Shown: in pieces, positions 9,321 to 18,219 of the stretch
Numbering within the stretch: position 1 is the first letter of the stretch
How the letters are laid out: every line of letters starts with the position of its first letter
From: Aestuariibius sp. HNIBRBA575
GTDB taxonomy: Bacteria; Pseudomonadota; Alphaproteobacteria; Rhodobacterales; Rhodobacteraceae
DNA: 64,000 nucleotides
NCBI RefSeq assembly: GCF_040932005.1
Contig: NZ_CP162414.1
Coordinates: forward strand, 1,329,501-1,393,500
Reading direction: 5' to 3'
Made by a program: the position numbers and the translations under genes
Notes under the pieces: model-generated
The model's database searches: none
What the model was told of the DNA's origin: nothing
What the model saw: only the letters and a program-made list of their open reading frames with translations

Positions 9321-10064
9321 ATGACGATCCTTTCTTTTCCGATATATGATCTGATGATCCTGTCCGGTGCCGCCTTTCTGGCGGGGATGATCCGTGGATT
9401 TGTCGGGTTTGGCACGGCGATGATATACCTGCCGATCGCGGCATTGTTCCTTTCCCCGATCCAAGCATTGATGACATTGGTGGTCATTGACCTGTTTGGC
9501 CCGCTGCCCCTGCTGCCCAAGGTCGCCAAAGACGTCCATCGCAAGGATCTGACCCGGCTATTGATCGGAACGGTGATCGCATTGCCGATTGGGATCGCCA
9601 CATTGCTGGTATTGTCGCCGGATATGTTCCGGTTCATCGTGTCCGTTGTGGCATTGGTGATGCTGGCCGGGTTGATCGGAGGCTGGCGCTATCATGGCAC
9701 ATTGCCCGGCCCGGCAGTGGTTGGGACAGGCATGGCGGCCGGGTTCTTAGGCGGTGTGGCCGGCATTCCGGGGCCGCCGGTGATCTTTGTCTACATGGCT
9801 TCGCCCCATCCCCCCAACGTGATCCGCGCCAACACCACATTTTACTTATACGGGTATGATATTTTGTTGCTGATCATGCTGTTGATCCAGACAACGATAT
9901 CTTGGACGCATATGGTTTTGGGGTTGATCCTGTCGGTGCCCTATCTGCTTGGCAACCTCAGCGGAGCTGCGCTATTTAGGCCCGACAAAGAACGCGTTTT
10001 TCGCTATACGGCCTATACGCTGATCGCGGGGTCTGCGGTGATTGGATTGCCCTTTTGGGGCTAA
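9321..10064 (+). CDS. Sulfite exporter TauE/SafE (TSUP) family permease
   Basis: This is an inner-membrane permease of the TSUP family, whose members export or import organosulfur and small anionic compounds. About eight hydrophobic helices are visible. The family-type glycine motif GMIRGFVGFGTAMIYLP near residue 24 is repeated in the second half as AAGFLGGVAGIPGPP, consistent with a duplicated fold. The start at 9321 is chosen over an upstream in-frame ATG because the longer N-terminus overlaps secDF and is hydrophilic, and GGGCAGGG lies about 7 nt upstream. The substrate cannot be read from the sequence. The Mth938-like gene follows 9 nt after the stop, so they are probably cotranscribed. 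Confidence 0.85.
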   Translation: MTILSFPIYDLMILSGAAFLAGMIRGFVGFGTAMIYLPIAALFLSPIQALMTLVVIDLFGPLPLLPKVAKDVHRKDLTRLLIGTVIALPIGIATLLVLSPDMFRFIVSVVALVMLAGLIGGWRYHGTLPGPAVVGTGMAAGFLGGVAGIPGPPVIFVYMASPHPPNVIRANTTFYLYGYDILLLIMLLIQTTISWTHMVLGLILSVPYLLGNLSGAALFRPDKERVFRYTAYTLIAGSAVIGLPFWG

Positions 10065-10073
10065 GGGGGAACA

Positions 10074-10427
10074 ATGCGCCTGAACGAAATCAGCTATAAT
10101 GGCAATCTGCCAATTGATGGCTACGGCCCCGGGTTTTTCCGGGTCGGTGGCGACGTGTTTAACGGTCCACATGCCGTCCTGCCCAGCGGCGTTGTCGCGT
10201 GGGGGGGATATGATGACACAGCCACATTGATCGCCGCGCTGGATGATCTGGATGTGCTGTTTATCGGAATGGGCGCAGAAATGGCGCATCTGCCCAATGG
10301 GTTTAAAACCACCCTAGAAGAGGCGGGATTAAACGTCGAAGGCATGGCATCGCCCACGGCGGCACGCACCTATAATGTGCTATTATCCGAAGGACGTCGG
10401 GTTGGGGTCGCGTTGCTGCCGCTTTGA
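10074..10427 (+). CDS. Mth938-like domain protein (DUF498/NDUFAF3-like)
   Basis: This 117-aa protein matches the Mth938-like fold family. Family features in view are YGPGFFRVGG near residue 18, the central GVVAWGG, LFIGMGAEM, and the C-terminal ARTYNVLLSEGRRVGVALLPL region. The mitochondrial relative NDUFAF3 helps assemble respiratory complex I; a bacterial role has not been settled. It commonly sits between secDF and ccmA in Rhodobacteraceae, as here. GGGGG lies 5 nt before the ATG. No signal peptide or membrane segment is evident. Confidence 0.8.
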   Translation: MRLNEISYNGNLPIDGYGPGFFRVGGDVFNGPHAVLPSGVVAWGGYDDTATLIAALDDLDVLFIGMGAEMAHLPNGFKTTLEEAGLNVEGMASPTAARTYNVLLSEGRRVGVALLPL

Positions 10428-10530
10428 TGGGCACAAAAGGACCTGCCAAAAGCGCGTGAACCCTACATTTGATCGCTGCCTTTGATCCATGTCACTTTCC
10501 TCAGATACGTGAATAGGTTAGGCGTCGTTT

Positions 10531-11148
10531 ATGATGTTGAATGTCCAAAATCTGACCTGTGCACGCGGCGGCGTCCCTGTCTTGGCTGATGTGTCGTTTG
10601 CGCTGGATGCGGGTCAGGCCCTGATCCTGCGCGGAGCCAACGGAATTGGCAAAACCACGTTGCTGCGCACCTTGGCGGGGCTGCAACCTGCGATTTCTGG
10701 CCAGATCGATATGGATGACACAGAATCCGCCTATGCCAGCCACGCCGACGGGATCAAATCGGCGCTTAGCGTGACAGAAAACCTGACATTCTGGGCGGAT
10801 ATTTATGGCCAGCCTTTACCTGACCATGTGTTTGAAACCTTTGATCTGACAGATTTGCGTGACCGACCTGCGGCGACTTTGTCTGCCGGGCAAAAACGTC
10901 GACTGGGTCTGGCCCGGCTGGGCGTTATTGGCCGTAAAATCCTGTTTTTGGACGAACCAACCGTGTCGCTGGACCGGTTTTCGGTGAATCTATTTGCTGA
11001 TTTCCTGCGGGACAGACATCTGGGGCAGGGCGGTATCGCGGTGATTGCGACACATATTGATCTGGGCTTGGACGCGCCTGAACTAGAGCTTGGTCCCTTT
11101 AAGGCCGATCCAGAAACAGGCGGTGGCAGCGACGAGGTTTTCCTGTGA
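10531..11148 (+). CDS. ccmA: Heme exporter ATP-binding protein CcmA
   Basis: CcmA is the ATPase of the CcmABCD complex that releases holo-CcmE during cytochrome c maturation. ABC motifs are clear: Walker A GANGIGKTT at residues 35-43, signature LSAGQKRR near 117, and Walker B ILFLDEPT followed by a D-loop. Length of 205 aa is typical. Two adjacent ATG codons (10531 and 10534) could both start it. The stop overlaps the ccmB start by 4 nt (ATGA-type GTGA), pointing to translational coupling. Confidence 0.95.
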   Translation: MMLNVQNLTCARGGVPVLADVSFALDAGQALILRGANGIGKTTLLRTLAGLQPAISGQIDMDDTESAYASHADGIKSALSVTENLTFWADIYGQPLPDHVFETFDLTDLRDRPAATLSAGQKRRLGLARLGVIGRKILFLDEPTVSLDRFSVNLFADFLRDRHLGQGGIAVIATHIDLGLDAPELELGPFKADPETGGGSDEVFL

Positions 11149-11801
11149 TTGCGCTTTTGGTGCGGGATCTGCGGCTGGCCGTGCGAGCCGGGGGCGGATT
11201 TGGGCTGGGACTGGCGTTTTTTCTGATCGTGGTGGTTCTGGTCCCGTTTGGTGTGGGACCCGAGGCCGCGATCCTCACCCGTATTGCGCCCGGAATCCTT
11301 TGGGTAGCAGCGCTTCTGGCGGCGCTCTTGTCATTGGACCGGATATTTGCGCTGGACTATGAAGACGGCGCATTGCCGCTGCTTGCCACGTCGCCCCTCC
11401 CACTTGAGGCGGTCGCGTTGATCAAGGCATTGGCCCATTGGATCACCACCGGATTCCCCCTGACCTTGGCCGCGCCTGCATTGGGCTTTTTGTTAAATCT
11501 GGACCCAAACGCCTATGTCTACCTGTTGCTTTCATTGTTGCTGGGCACACCGACCCTGTCGATGATCGGCACATTTGGGGCGGCGTTAACGGTTGGGCTA
11601 CGTCGGGGGGGGCTGTTATTGTCGCTCTTGGTGCTGCCGCTTTATATACCCACCCTGATTTTTGGCGCTGAATCCGTGCGCCGCGGCGCCGAAGGGTTGG
11701 ACGCCAATACACCACTTTTGATGATCGCGGGCATCACTGCCGGAACCATCGCGCTGCTGCCTTTTGCCTCAGCGGCGGCGCTGCGGATCAATCTAAGGTG
11801 A
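11145..11801 (+). CDS. ccmB: Heme exporter membrane protein CcmB
   Basis: CcmB is the membrane subunit paired with CcmA. The 218-aa sequence has about six hydrophobic helices, and family features include RDLRLAVRAGG at the N-terminus and FALDYEDGALPLL after helix 2. It starts with GTG overlapping the ccmA stop. The gene order ccmA-B-C-D-G is the standard alphaproteobacterial cluster; ccmE, F and H are not in this window and are normally elsewhere in this family. Confidence 0.94.
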   Translation: MIALLVRDLRLAVRAGGGFGLGLAFFLIVVVLVPFGVGPEAAILTRIAPGILWVAALLAALLSLDRIFALDYEDGALPLLATSPLPLEAVALIKALAHWITTGFPLTLAAPALGFLLNLDPNAYVYLLLSLLLGTPTLSMIGTFGAALTVGLRRGGLLLSLLVLPLYIPTLIFGAESVRRGAEGLDANTPLLMIAGITAGTIALLPFASAAALRINLR

Positions 11802-11842
11802 TGACCCTTGAGCACATCCATTTAGAAGGCTAAGCAGATCAT

Positions 11843-12571
11843 ATGTCGATTTGGGAATATGCAAATCCAAAGAAGTTTATCGCCACAACCACGCCGTTGA
11901 TCCCGTGGCTGTTTGGCGCAGCCTTTGCGTGTTTGGCCGTGTCCCTGATCTGGGGGTTCTTTTTCACACCAGACGATTACCGACAGGGATCAACCGTCAA
12001 AATAATCTATCTGCATGTCCCGTCGGCCATGATGGCCATTAACGTTTGGGCGATGATGCTGGTCACGTCGCTGATTTGGCTGGTCCGGCGTCACCATGTC
12101 AGCGCCCTGGCTGCCAAAGCGGCGGCACCGATTGGGATCGTCATGACGCTTATTGCGTTGGTCACCGGCGCGATCTGGGGGCAACCCATGTGGGGGACAT
12201 GGTGGGCCTGGGATCCGCGCCTGACGTCGTTTCTGATCCTATTTCTGTTTTATCTTGGGTACTTAGCGCTTTGGGCGGCGATTGATGACCCGGACACAGC
12301 CGCGGATCTGACCTCTGTTTTATGCATCGTCGGATCGGTTTTTGCGATGCTGTCCCGGTACGCGGTCAATTTCTGGAACCAAGGTCTGCACCAAGGCGCA
12401 TCCTTATCGCTGGATGCCGAAGAAAATGTTGCAGACGTGTTTTATCACCCGCTTTTGCTGTCCATTGCAGGGTTTGTCCTGTTGTTTGTCGGGCTGGTTT
12501 TTTTACGGACCCAAACAGAAATTCGCATCCGTCGTGCGCGCGCATTGATTGCGCGCACCGGTCGAAACTAA
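11843..12571 (+). CDS. ccmC: Heme-handling protein CcmC
   Basis: CcmC loads heme onto the chaperone CcmE in the periplasm. Six transmembrane helices are visible, with the tryptophan-rich WWD motif in WGQPMWGTWWAWDPRLTS (about residues 112-130) that contacts heme, and histidines flanking it (LHVPSAMM before, and a later loop containing NFWNQGLHQGAS). Length is 242 aa. It lies 41 nt after ccmB and 9 nt before ccmD. Confidence 0.96.
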   Translation: MSIWEYANPKKFIATTTPLIPWLFGAAFACLAVSLIWGFFFTPDDYRQGSTVKIIYLHVPSAMMAINVWAMMLVTSLIWLVRRHHVSALAAKAAAPIGIVMTLIALVTGAIWGQPMWGTWWAWDPRLTSFLILFLFYLGYLALWAAIDDPDTAADLTSVLCIVGSVFAMLSRYAVNFWNQGLHQGASLSLDAEENVADVFYHPLLLSIAGFVLLFVGLVFLRTQTEIRIRRARALIARTGRN

Positions 12572-12580
12572 GGAAAGTTC

Positions 12581-12733
12581 ATGCCTGATCTAGGAAAATA
12601 CGCCGCCGAAGTTTTATCGGCATATGGGCTGTCCGCAGCTCTTTTGGTGGGGTTGGTGGTGATGTCTGTTCGTGCCTCTCGTAAGGCCAGAGCCGCATTG
12701 CGCGCCATCGAAGGAGACCGCGCAGATGGCTAA
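12581..12733 (+). CDS. ccmD: Heme exporter protein CcmD (50 aa)
   Basis: A 50-residue ORF, MPDLGKYAAEVLSAYGLSAA at the start, has one transmembrane helix (about 13-30) followed by an Arg/Lys-rich cytoplasmic tail. This is the CcmD pattern: a small single-pass protein that helps release holo-CcmE from CcmABC. AAGGAAAG lies just upstream. Its stop codon overlaps the start of ccmG by 8 nt, so the two are coupled. Confidence 0.9.
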   Translation: MPDLGKYAAEVLSAYGLSAALLVGLVVMSVRASRKARAALRAIEGDRADG

Positions 12734-13265
12734 ATTTTCCCCATTGATGTTACTGCCGCCCGCCATTTTTGCCGGTATGGCTGGACTGTTCGCGGCTGGC
12801 ATGCTGCGTGAAAATCCGGGTGATTTGCCATCCACATTTATCGGCCAACCCGCCCCGGCGATTGAACCGGTTGCGCTGGCGGACATACCGACATTTGACT
12901 CGGCCACATTGGCGGATGGCAACGTCAAAATCGTTAACTTTTTCGCCAGCTGGTGCCCGCCCTGTCGCGCCGAACATCCTTTGTTGATGGATCTGGCCGC
13001 TGAGGGCATTCCGATTTATGGGGTGAATAACAAAGACGCCACTGCTGATGCGCTGGAATTCCTTGCCGAAGGGGGCAATCCCTATACTGGGGTGACCGTC
13101 GACAGCAATGGACGTCAAAGCATTGATTGGGGTGTGGTCGCATTACCGGAAACGTTTGTGATTGCGGGCGATGGAACCGTGATCCTGAAATTCCCCGGCC
13201 CCATCAACGGCGCGGTTGATCGCAAAATTCGACCCGCATTGGCCGAAGCTGCCGCACATCAATAA
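12726..13265 (+). CDS. ccmG: Thiol:disulfide interchange protein CcmG/DsbE
   Basis: CcmG is a membrane-anchored periplasmic thioredoxin that reduces apocytochrome c or its partner before heme attachment. It has an N-terminal anchor helix (about residues 7-26) and a thioredoxin domain with active site WCPPC (Cys77 and Cys80), the GVNNKD region and the cis-Pro in ALPETFVI. The start is set at 12726, overlapping ccmD, because GAAGGAGA lies upstream and the longer frame would be read through ccmD. Length 179 aa is normal. Confidence 0.94.
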   Translation: MAKFSPLMLLPPAIFAGMAGLFAAGMLRENPGDLPSTFIGQPAPAIEPVALADIPTFDSATLADGNVKIVNFFASWCPPCRAEHPLLMDLAAEGIPIYGVNNKDATADALEFLAEGGNPYTGVTVDSNGRQSIDWGVVALPETFVIAGDGTVILKFPGPINGAVDRKIRPALAEAAAHQ

Positions 13266-13369
13266 ACCAAACTCAGGCTAATTTAGCTGCGTAACCTTGG
13301 CTGTTGCCGAGGCGCATGCGCGCGTGTGGTTTTTCGTGCGAGTTGCACGTCCAACAATGGTTTTCATAC

Positions 13370-13395
13370 AAAAGGCGCGCCCCGAAGGGCGCGCC
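13370..13395 (-). terminator. Terminator of acnA
   Basis: A 9-bp GC-only stem (13374-13382 with 13387-13395) closes a CGAA tetraloop. On the minus strand it is followed by TTTTGT, 25 nt after the acnA stop codon. Confidence 0.8.
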
Positions 13396-13419
13396 AATGC
13401 ATCATTTCATATCGTGAAT

Positions 13420-16104
13420 TTAGGACGCAGCCAGATTACGCAGAACGTAATGCAGCACGCCGCCATGTTCGATATATTCGATTTCAATCGCTGTATCGAT
13501 CCGACATTTCAGCGCAATTTCCAACACTTCGCCGTCAGGGCGGGTGATGGTGCATGGCACGTCTTGCAGAGGTTGGATTGTGTCCAGACCGCTGATCGAG
13601 ACCGTTTCATCACCGGTCAGACCCAGTGATTTGCGGCTGTCGCCCCCGGTGAATTCGAACGGGATCACCCCCATGCCAACCAGGTTGGATCGGTGGATAC
13701 GTTCAAAGCTTTCTGCGATCACAGCTTTGACACCTAACAGGGCTGTGCCTTTGGCAGCCCAGTCACGGGATGACCCCGCACCGTATTGCTCACCACCAAA
13801 GATCACCAGCGGCGTGCCGGCTTCTTGGTAGGCCATGGATGCGTCATAGATCGATGTCTGCGCGCCATCCGGGCCTTTGGTGTAGCCGCCTTCGACCCCA
13901 TCCAACATTTCGTTTTTAATGCGAATGTTGGCGAATGTGCCGCGCATCATCACTTGGTGGTTGCCGCGACGGGACCCATAAGAGTTGAATTCGCGGGCTG
14001 GAACCTGACGTTCGGTCAGATACTGACCGGCGGGTGTGGTGTCTTTGAACGAACCAGCAGGGGAAATGTGGTCAGTGGTGATCATGTCGCCCAAAACGGC
14101 CAGAACTTTGGCGTCTTCGACATTGGTGATCACACCCGGTTCCTTGGACATGCCTTGGAAATAGGGGGGGTTCTGAACATATGTCGACGCAGTTGGCCAA
14201 TCATATGTTTCGTCACCGGTCACTTCGACGGCCTGCCATTTTTCGTCGCCTTTGAACACGTCCGCATATTTTTCGAGGAACGCTTCGCGGGTCACAGTTT
14301 CCTGCACCAGATCCGCCACTTCTTTGGTGGTTGGCCAGATGTCTTTCAGGTAGACGTCGTTGCCGTCTTTGTCTTGTCCGATCACGTCCGTTGCCAGATT
14401 GATGTCCAATGTCCCGGCCAATGCATAAGCCACAACCAATGGCGGCGAGGCCAGATAGTTGGCGCGCACATCAGGGGAAATCCGACCTTCAAAGTTGCGG
14501 TTACCTGACAGAACAGATGTCGCAACCAGATCGCCTTCGGCGATGGCCTTGGACAGTTCTTTTTGGATCGGACCAGAGTTGCCGATACAGGTCGTGCAGC
14601 CATAACCCACAAGGTTAAAGCCAATCGAATCCAGATCTTTTTGCAGATCTGCGGCTTCTAGATAGGCGGAAACAACCTGCGACCCGGGGGCCAGTGATGT
14701 TTTCACCCAAGGTTTGCGGTTCAGACCCAAAGCGGCAGCTTTGCGTGCCACCAGACCCGCGCCGATCATGACATATGGGTTGGACGTGTTGGTACAGGAT
14801 GTGATCGACGCAATCACAACCTTGCCGCTTTCCATCGTGTAATCTTCGCCTGCGACGGCCACTTCTTTGCCCATAGGGCGCTTAAACGTCTCTTCCATTT
14901 CTTTGCGGAATGCGTTCTGGCCTTCGGTCAGTGCGACATAATCCTGTGGGCGTTTTGGCCCGGAAATCGCAGGGACGATGCTGCCCATATCCAGATGCAG
15001 GGTGTCTGTGTAGATGGGGGCATAATCCGCATCACGCCAGAAACCGTTGGCTTTGGCATAGGCTTCGACCAAGGCGACGCGATCCGTGTCGCGGCCCGTA
15101 TTGGTCAGGTACCGGATGGTTTCGTCATCAATTGGGAAGAAACCACAGGTCGCGCCATATTCAGGGGCCATGTTGGCGATGGTTGCCCGATCCGCCAGCG
15201 GCAAGCTGTCCAAGCCAGCGCCGTAGAACTCGACGAATTTACCAACAACGCCTTTGGCGCGCAGCATTTCCACAACTTTCAGAACCAGATCGGTCCCGGT
15301 TGTGCCTTCCATCATCGCGCCTGTCAGCTCAAAGCCGATGACTTCGGGGATCAACATGGAAATCGGCTGACCCAGCATCGCGGCTTCGGCTTCGATGCCA
15401 CCAACGCCCCAGCCCAGAACGGCCGCTGCGTTGACCATGGTTGTGTGGCTGTCTGTCCCAACCAGCGTATCAGGATAAGCCACCTGTTCGCCGTTTTGGT
15501 CTGCATCTGTCCAAACGGTCTGGGACAGATACTCCAGGTTCACCTGGTGACAAATCCCGGTTCCCGGAGGCACAACACGGAAATTGTTAAACGCTTTTTG
15601 ACCCCATTTCAGGAATGTGTAGCGTTCCATATTACGTTCATATTCGCGGTCCACGTTCATTTGGAACGCGCGTGGATTGCCGAATTCATCAATCATAACC
15701 GAGTGGTCGATGACCAGATCAACCGGGTTCAGCGGGTTAATCATCTGGGCGTCGCCGCCCAATGCTACGATCCCGTCACGCATCGCAGCCAGATCAACAA
15801 CCGCAGGCACACCGGTGAAATCCTGCATCAGCACGCGGGCCGGACGATAGGCGATCTCTCGTGGGTTTTTCCCCCCGTTTGTGCCCCATTCGGCAAATGC
15901 TTTGATGTCGTCGACAGAAACTGTTTTGTCGTCTTCAAAACGCAGCATGTTTTCCAAAACCACTTTTAGTGCGGCGGGAAGCTTGGAAAAATCACCCAAA
16001 CCGGCCTCTTGTGCGGCAGGGATCGAATAATAAGCGATCTTTTGATCGCCAACGGTCAGGGTTTTGCGGGTTTTGGCTGTGTCGTGGCCTACGGTAACGG
16101 TCAT
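13420..16104 (-). CDS. acnA: Aconitate hydratase AcnA
   Basis: AcnA interconverts citrate and isocitrate in the TCA cycle using a 4Fe-4S cluster. The 894-aa length and domain order fit the AcnA/IRP1 family. Cluster ligands are in SITSCTNTSNP and in YGCTTCIGNSGP. Other signatures are VGTDSHTTMVNAAAVLGWGVGG near residue 210 and the C-terminal swivel-domain GAGSSRDWAAKG. The start at 16104 (MTVTVGHD) has AGGGAG about 8 nt upstream; a longer frame adds 35 unlike residues. It converges on ccmG and diverges from the DUF1223 gene. Confidence 0.97.
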   Translation of the reverse strand: MTVTVGHDTAKTRKTLTVGDQKIAYYSIPAAQEAGLGDFSKLPAALKVVLENMLRFEDDKTVSVDDIKAFAEWGTNGGKNPREIAYRPARVLMQDFTGVPAVVDLAAMRDGIVALGGDAQMINPLNPVDLVIDHSVMIDEFGNPRAFQMNVDREYERNMERYTFLKWGQKAFNNFRVVPPGTGICHQVNLEYLSQTVWTDADQNGEQVAYPDTLVGTDSHTTMVNAAAVLGWGVGGIEAEAAMLGQPISMLIPEVIGFELTGAMMEGTTGTDLVLKVVEMLRAKGVVGKFVEFYGAGLDSLPLADRATIANMAPEYGATCGFFPIDDETIRYLTNTGRDTDRVALVEAYAKANGFWRDADYAPIYTDTLHLDMGSIVPAISGPKRPQDYVALTEGQNAFRKEMEETFKRPMGKEVAVAGEDYTMESGKVVIASITSCTNTSNPYVMIGAGLVARKAAALGLNRKPWVKTSLAPGSQVVSAYLEAADLQKDLDSIGFNLVGYGCTTCIGNSGPIQKELSKAIAEGDLVATSVLSGNRNFEGRISPDVRANYLASPPLVVAYALAGTLDINLATDVIGQDKDGNDVYLKDIWPTTKEVADLVQETVTREAFLEKYADVFKGDEKWQAVEVTGDETYDWPTASTYVQNPPYFQGMSKEPGVITNVEDAKVLAVLGDMITTDHISPAGSFKDTTPAGQYLTERQVPAREFNSYGSRRGNHQVMMRGTFANIRIKNEMLDGVEGGYTKGPDGAQTSIYDASMAYQEAGTPLVIFGGEQYGAGSSRDWAAKGTALLGVKAVIAESFERIHRSNLVGMGVIPFEFTGGDSRKSLGLTGDETVSISGLDTIQPLQDVPCTITRPDGEVLEIALKCRIDTAIEIEYIEHGGVLHYVLRNLAAS

Positions 16105-16376
16105 TAGGCACTCCCTTTGCTGATGAATAAGGTGTTCGCGCTGCTTTTGCCTGATGCAAAGGTATCGATCAAGAGGGCTTTGTGTTTTTTTGTATACCAT
16201 TGCACACAAAAGCCGGATTTCGCGTCATTTGGCCGCTCTTTTTGAGCAATTTGATCTAAATCTTTTGGCCCGAATTGCCAATTGTCACACAAAATCGCGA
16301 TTCCTTGATTGGCGTTTGAAGACGGGATCGGCTACCCAAAACCGGGGGCCCGATAATGGGCAGAAACGGGATACGT

Positions 16377-17096
16377 ATGAAACATATTTTGCAGGCAATG
16401 ATTGCGACGACATGTCTTGGATTTGGTGTGGGAATCGGCCCTCAGAGTTCGGCAATGGCAGAAACCCATCCGGTTGTGGTCGAATTATATACATCGCAAG
16501 GGTGTTCATCCTGTCCGCCAGCGGATGCGATGCTGCATGATTTGGCGGCGCGCGATGATGTTATCGCCTTGGCGTTGCATGTCGATTATTGGGATTACAT
16601 CGGTTGGGCTGACATTTTTGCCTCTCCGTTGAACACACAACGTCAATATGCCTATGCACATGCCGCCGAGCAAAGCGTTGTTTACACACCACAAATGGTG
16701 GTTGCAGGCAAAGAGCTGATCGTCGGAACCAAGCCGATGGAAATCGCGCAACAGATCATGAACCATGCGTCACAGGATTACGGCGTCTCTCTGACGTTGA
16801 CGCGCACAAACAATCGGGTTCAGATCACCGCGGCCTCTGAGGAAACGCTGCCCAACGGCGCGGTAGTGCAGATCGTTCGGTTTATTCCCCAGCAAACCGT
16901 TGAAATTCAACGGGGCGAAAATGCCGGGGAAACCCTGTCTTATGCGAATATTGTCACGTCCTGGACTGCTGTCGGTGAATGGGGCGGGGCCGCAGATTGG
17001 CAGCGCCGCGTGCGTGTGGACGGGGATCAAGGGGTTGCCGTGATTGTCCAAGAACCCGGCCCGGGACGCATTTTAGCGGCGCAAATCTTGCGGTGA
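16377..17096 (+). CDS. DUF1223 family periplasmic thioredoxin-like protein
   Basis: A DUF1223 protein of 239 aa with a thioredoxin-like fold. A Sec signal peptide (cleavage after about residue 28, in SAMA-E) sends it to the periplasm. The family motif VVELYTSQGCSSCPPAD places a CxxC pair just after the first strand, and LHVDYWDYIGW follows. The function of DUF1223 is not established; a role in thiol or heme chemistry is only suggested by the fold. It lies beside acnA, an arrangement I recall from other Rhodobacteraceae. ATG 16377 is preferred over 16356 because it begins the signal peptide. Confidence 0.82.
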   Translation: MKHILQAMIATTCLGFGVGIGPQSSAMAETHPVVVELYTSQGCSSCPPADAMLHDLAARDDVIALALHVDYWDYIGWADIFASPLNTQRQYAYAHAAEQSVVYTPQMVVAGKELIVGTKPMEIAQQIMNHASQDYGVSLTLTRTNNRVQITAASEETLPNGAVVQIVRFIPQQTVEIQRGENAGETLSYANIVTSWTAVGEWGGAADWQRRVRVDGDQGVAVIVQEPGPGRILAAQILR

Positions 17097-17108
17097 TCCC
17101 GATTTAAA

Positions 17109-18047
17109 TCAGTGTGGTTTCTTTTCTTTCCAACGGCGATGAAACCACATCCACTGACCCGGATCATTGCGGATATGTTGTTCAAGCCTGTGGCTCATAT
17201 CTTGGGTCATTGTTTGCGCATCAGAGTGATCGATCGGCGCCTCTATCACAATTTGAAACCCGGTTTCTGTGCGAATCCCAAAATAGGGCACAACAATTGC
17301 GTTGAATTTCAACGCGAGCTCGGCCGCAGAAAGCGCGGTTTTGCTGGGCCGCCCCATAAAGTCGACCCATTTCCCGCGCCAGTCAAACAAATCAAACAGC
17401 AAAACCGCCATGCCGCCGGATTTGATGTGACGTGCAAACCCCATCGTTCCCCGACGTCCCTGTTCAAATATTGGGCCGCTCACGCTTTCCATCGTGCGAA
17501 CATAATGCTGATTAAACAGTACATTGGCCATCGGTCGGTATAATCCGCCAACTTTGTACCCCAAATGGTGCAACGCATGGCGCGGGGCTTCGTAGTTCCC
17601 GTAATGCCCGGTGACAAAAATCACGCCTTGCCCTTGTTCTTTGGCGGTTTTGATCGCGTCAAGCCCGGGGCCAGTGACCTGCATCTGCGCCATTTGCGCC
17701 GCCAGATCGGTGGTTGAATAATTTTCAATCAAGGTGCGTCCCGCATTGTCCATCGCCGCTTTGGCAATCCGTCGCTGTTCTGCGGGCGACATGTCTGGAA
17801 AAATGTAGGACAGGTTGGACAAGGCGCGTTTTTGATAGCCAGCGATTGGCCCAAGGATCAAACGGATAAACCCACCCACAAAACCCGGGCGAAACCGATA
17901 AGGAAGCGCAAGCGCAAGCCCCAACACCGAACGGGCCATGCGATCGGTCAACCAATCGGAAAACCCAACTGACGCTGCCTGCTCTGAGGACAATGAGGGA
18001 TCAGCCGGTTTTGATTTTTTGGGGGGGTGGGTCACGATTTGGGCCAT
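17109..18047 (-). CDS. LpxL/HtrB-type lipid A biosynthesis acyltransferase
   Basis: A 312-aa member of the lysophospholipid/lauroyl acyltransferase family, which adds secondary acyl chains to lipid A at the inner membrane. A hydrophobic segment lies near residues 38-65. The catalytic HX4-5E element is seen as HYGNYEA near residue 147, and C-terminal motifs include ELALKFNAIVVPYF and WFHRRWK. The last is the usual C-terminal signature. Whether it acts as LpxL or LpxM cannot be told. The start is uncertain because the nearest purine tract (AGGA) directly abuts the ATG. An 18-bp palindrome lies 33 bp upstream. Confidence 0.85.
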   Translation of the reverse strand: MAQIVTHPPKKSKPADPSLSSEQAASVGFSDWLTDRMARSVLGLALALPYRFRPGFVGGFIRLILGPIAGYQKRALSNLSYIFPDMSPAEQRRIAKAAMDNAGRTLIENYSTTDLAAQMAQMQVTGPGLDAIKTAKEQGQGVIFVTGHYGNYEAPRHALHHLGYKVGGLYRPMANVLFNQHYVRTMESVSGPIFEQGRRGTMGFARHIKSGGMAVLLFDLFDWRGKWVDFMGRPSKTALSAAELALKFNAIVVPYFGIRTETGFQIVIEAPIDHSDAQTMTQDMSHRLEQHIRNDPGQWMWFHRRWKEKKPH

Positions 18048-18079
18048 TCCTGTCAGGGCGCGATCCGTGCCGGGTGATG

Positions 18080-18097
18080 CGTTTCAGCCCTGAAACG
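18080..18097. promoter_or_regulatory. 18-bp palindrome upstream of the acyltransferase gene
   Basis: CGTTTCAG-CC-CTGAAACG has perfect 8-bp arms around a 2-nt centre. It lies 33 bp before the acyltransferase ATG, a usual operator position. The loop is too short for a stable hairpin, so DNA binding by a dimer is more likely than RNA folding. No regulator can be assigned. Confidence 0.4.
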
Positions 18098-18219
18098 ATC
18101 CCGCGCCGTGATCCGCGTTATTGACAGAAATAGTGTGATGATGTGCCGGGTACAAGCTCAGGTCAGAGAGAGTTGCCCATCAAACGCTGGAAAAACACAT
18201 CATCCTCTTGGCTGAGGGA

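Noticed and set aside
13370..13395. Repeated GGCGCGCC as a special element
   Set aside because: The two copies form the stem of the acnA terminator, which explains them.
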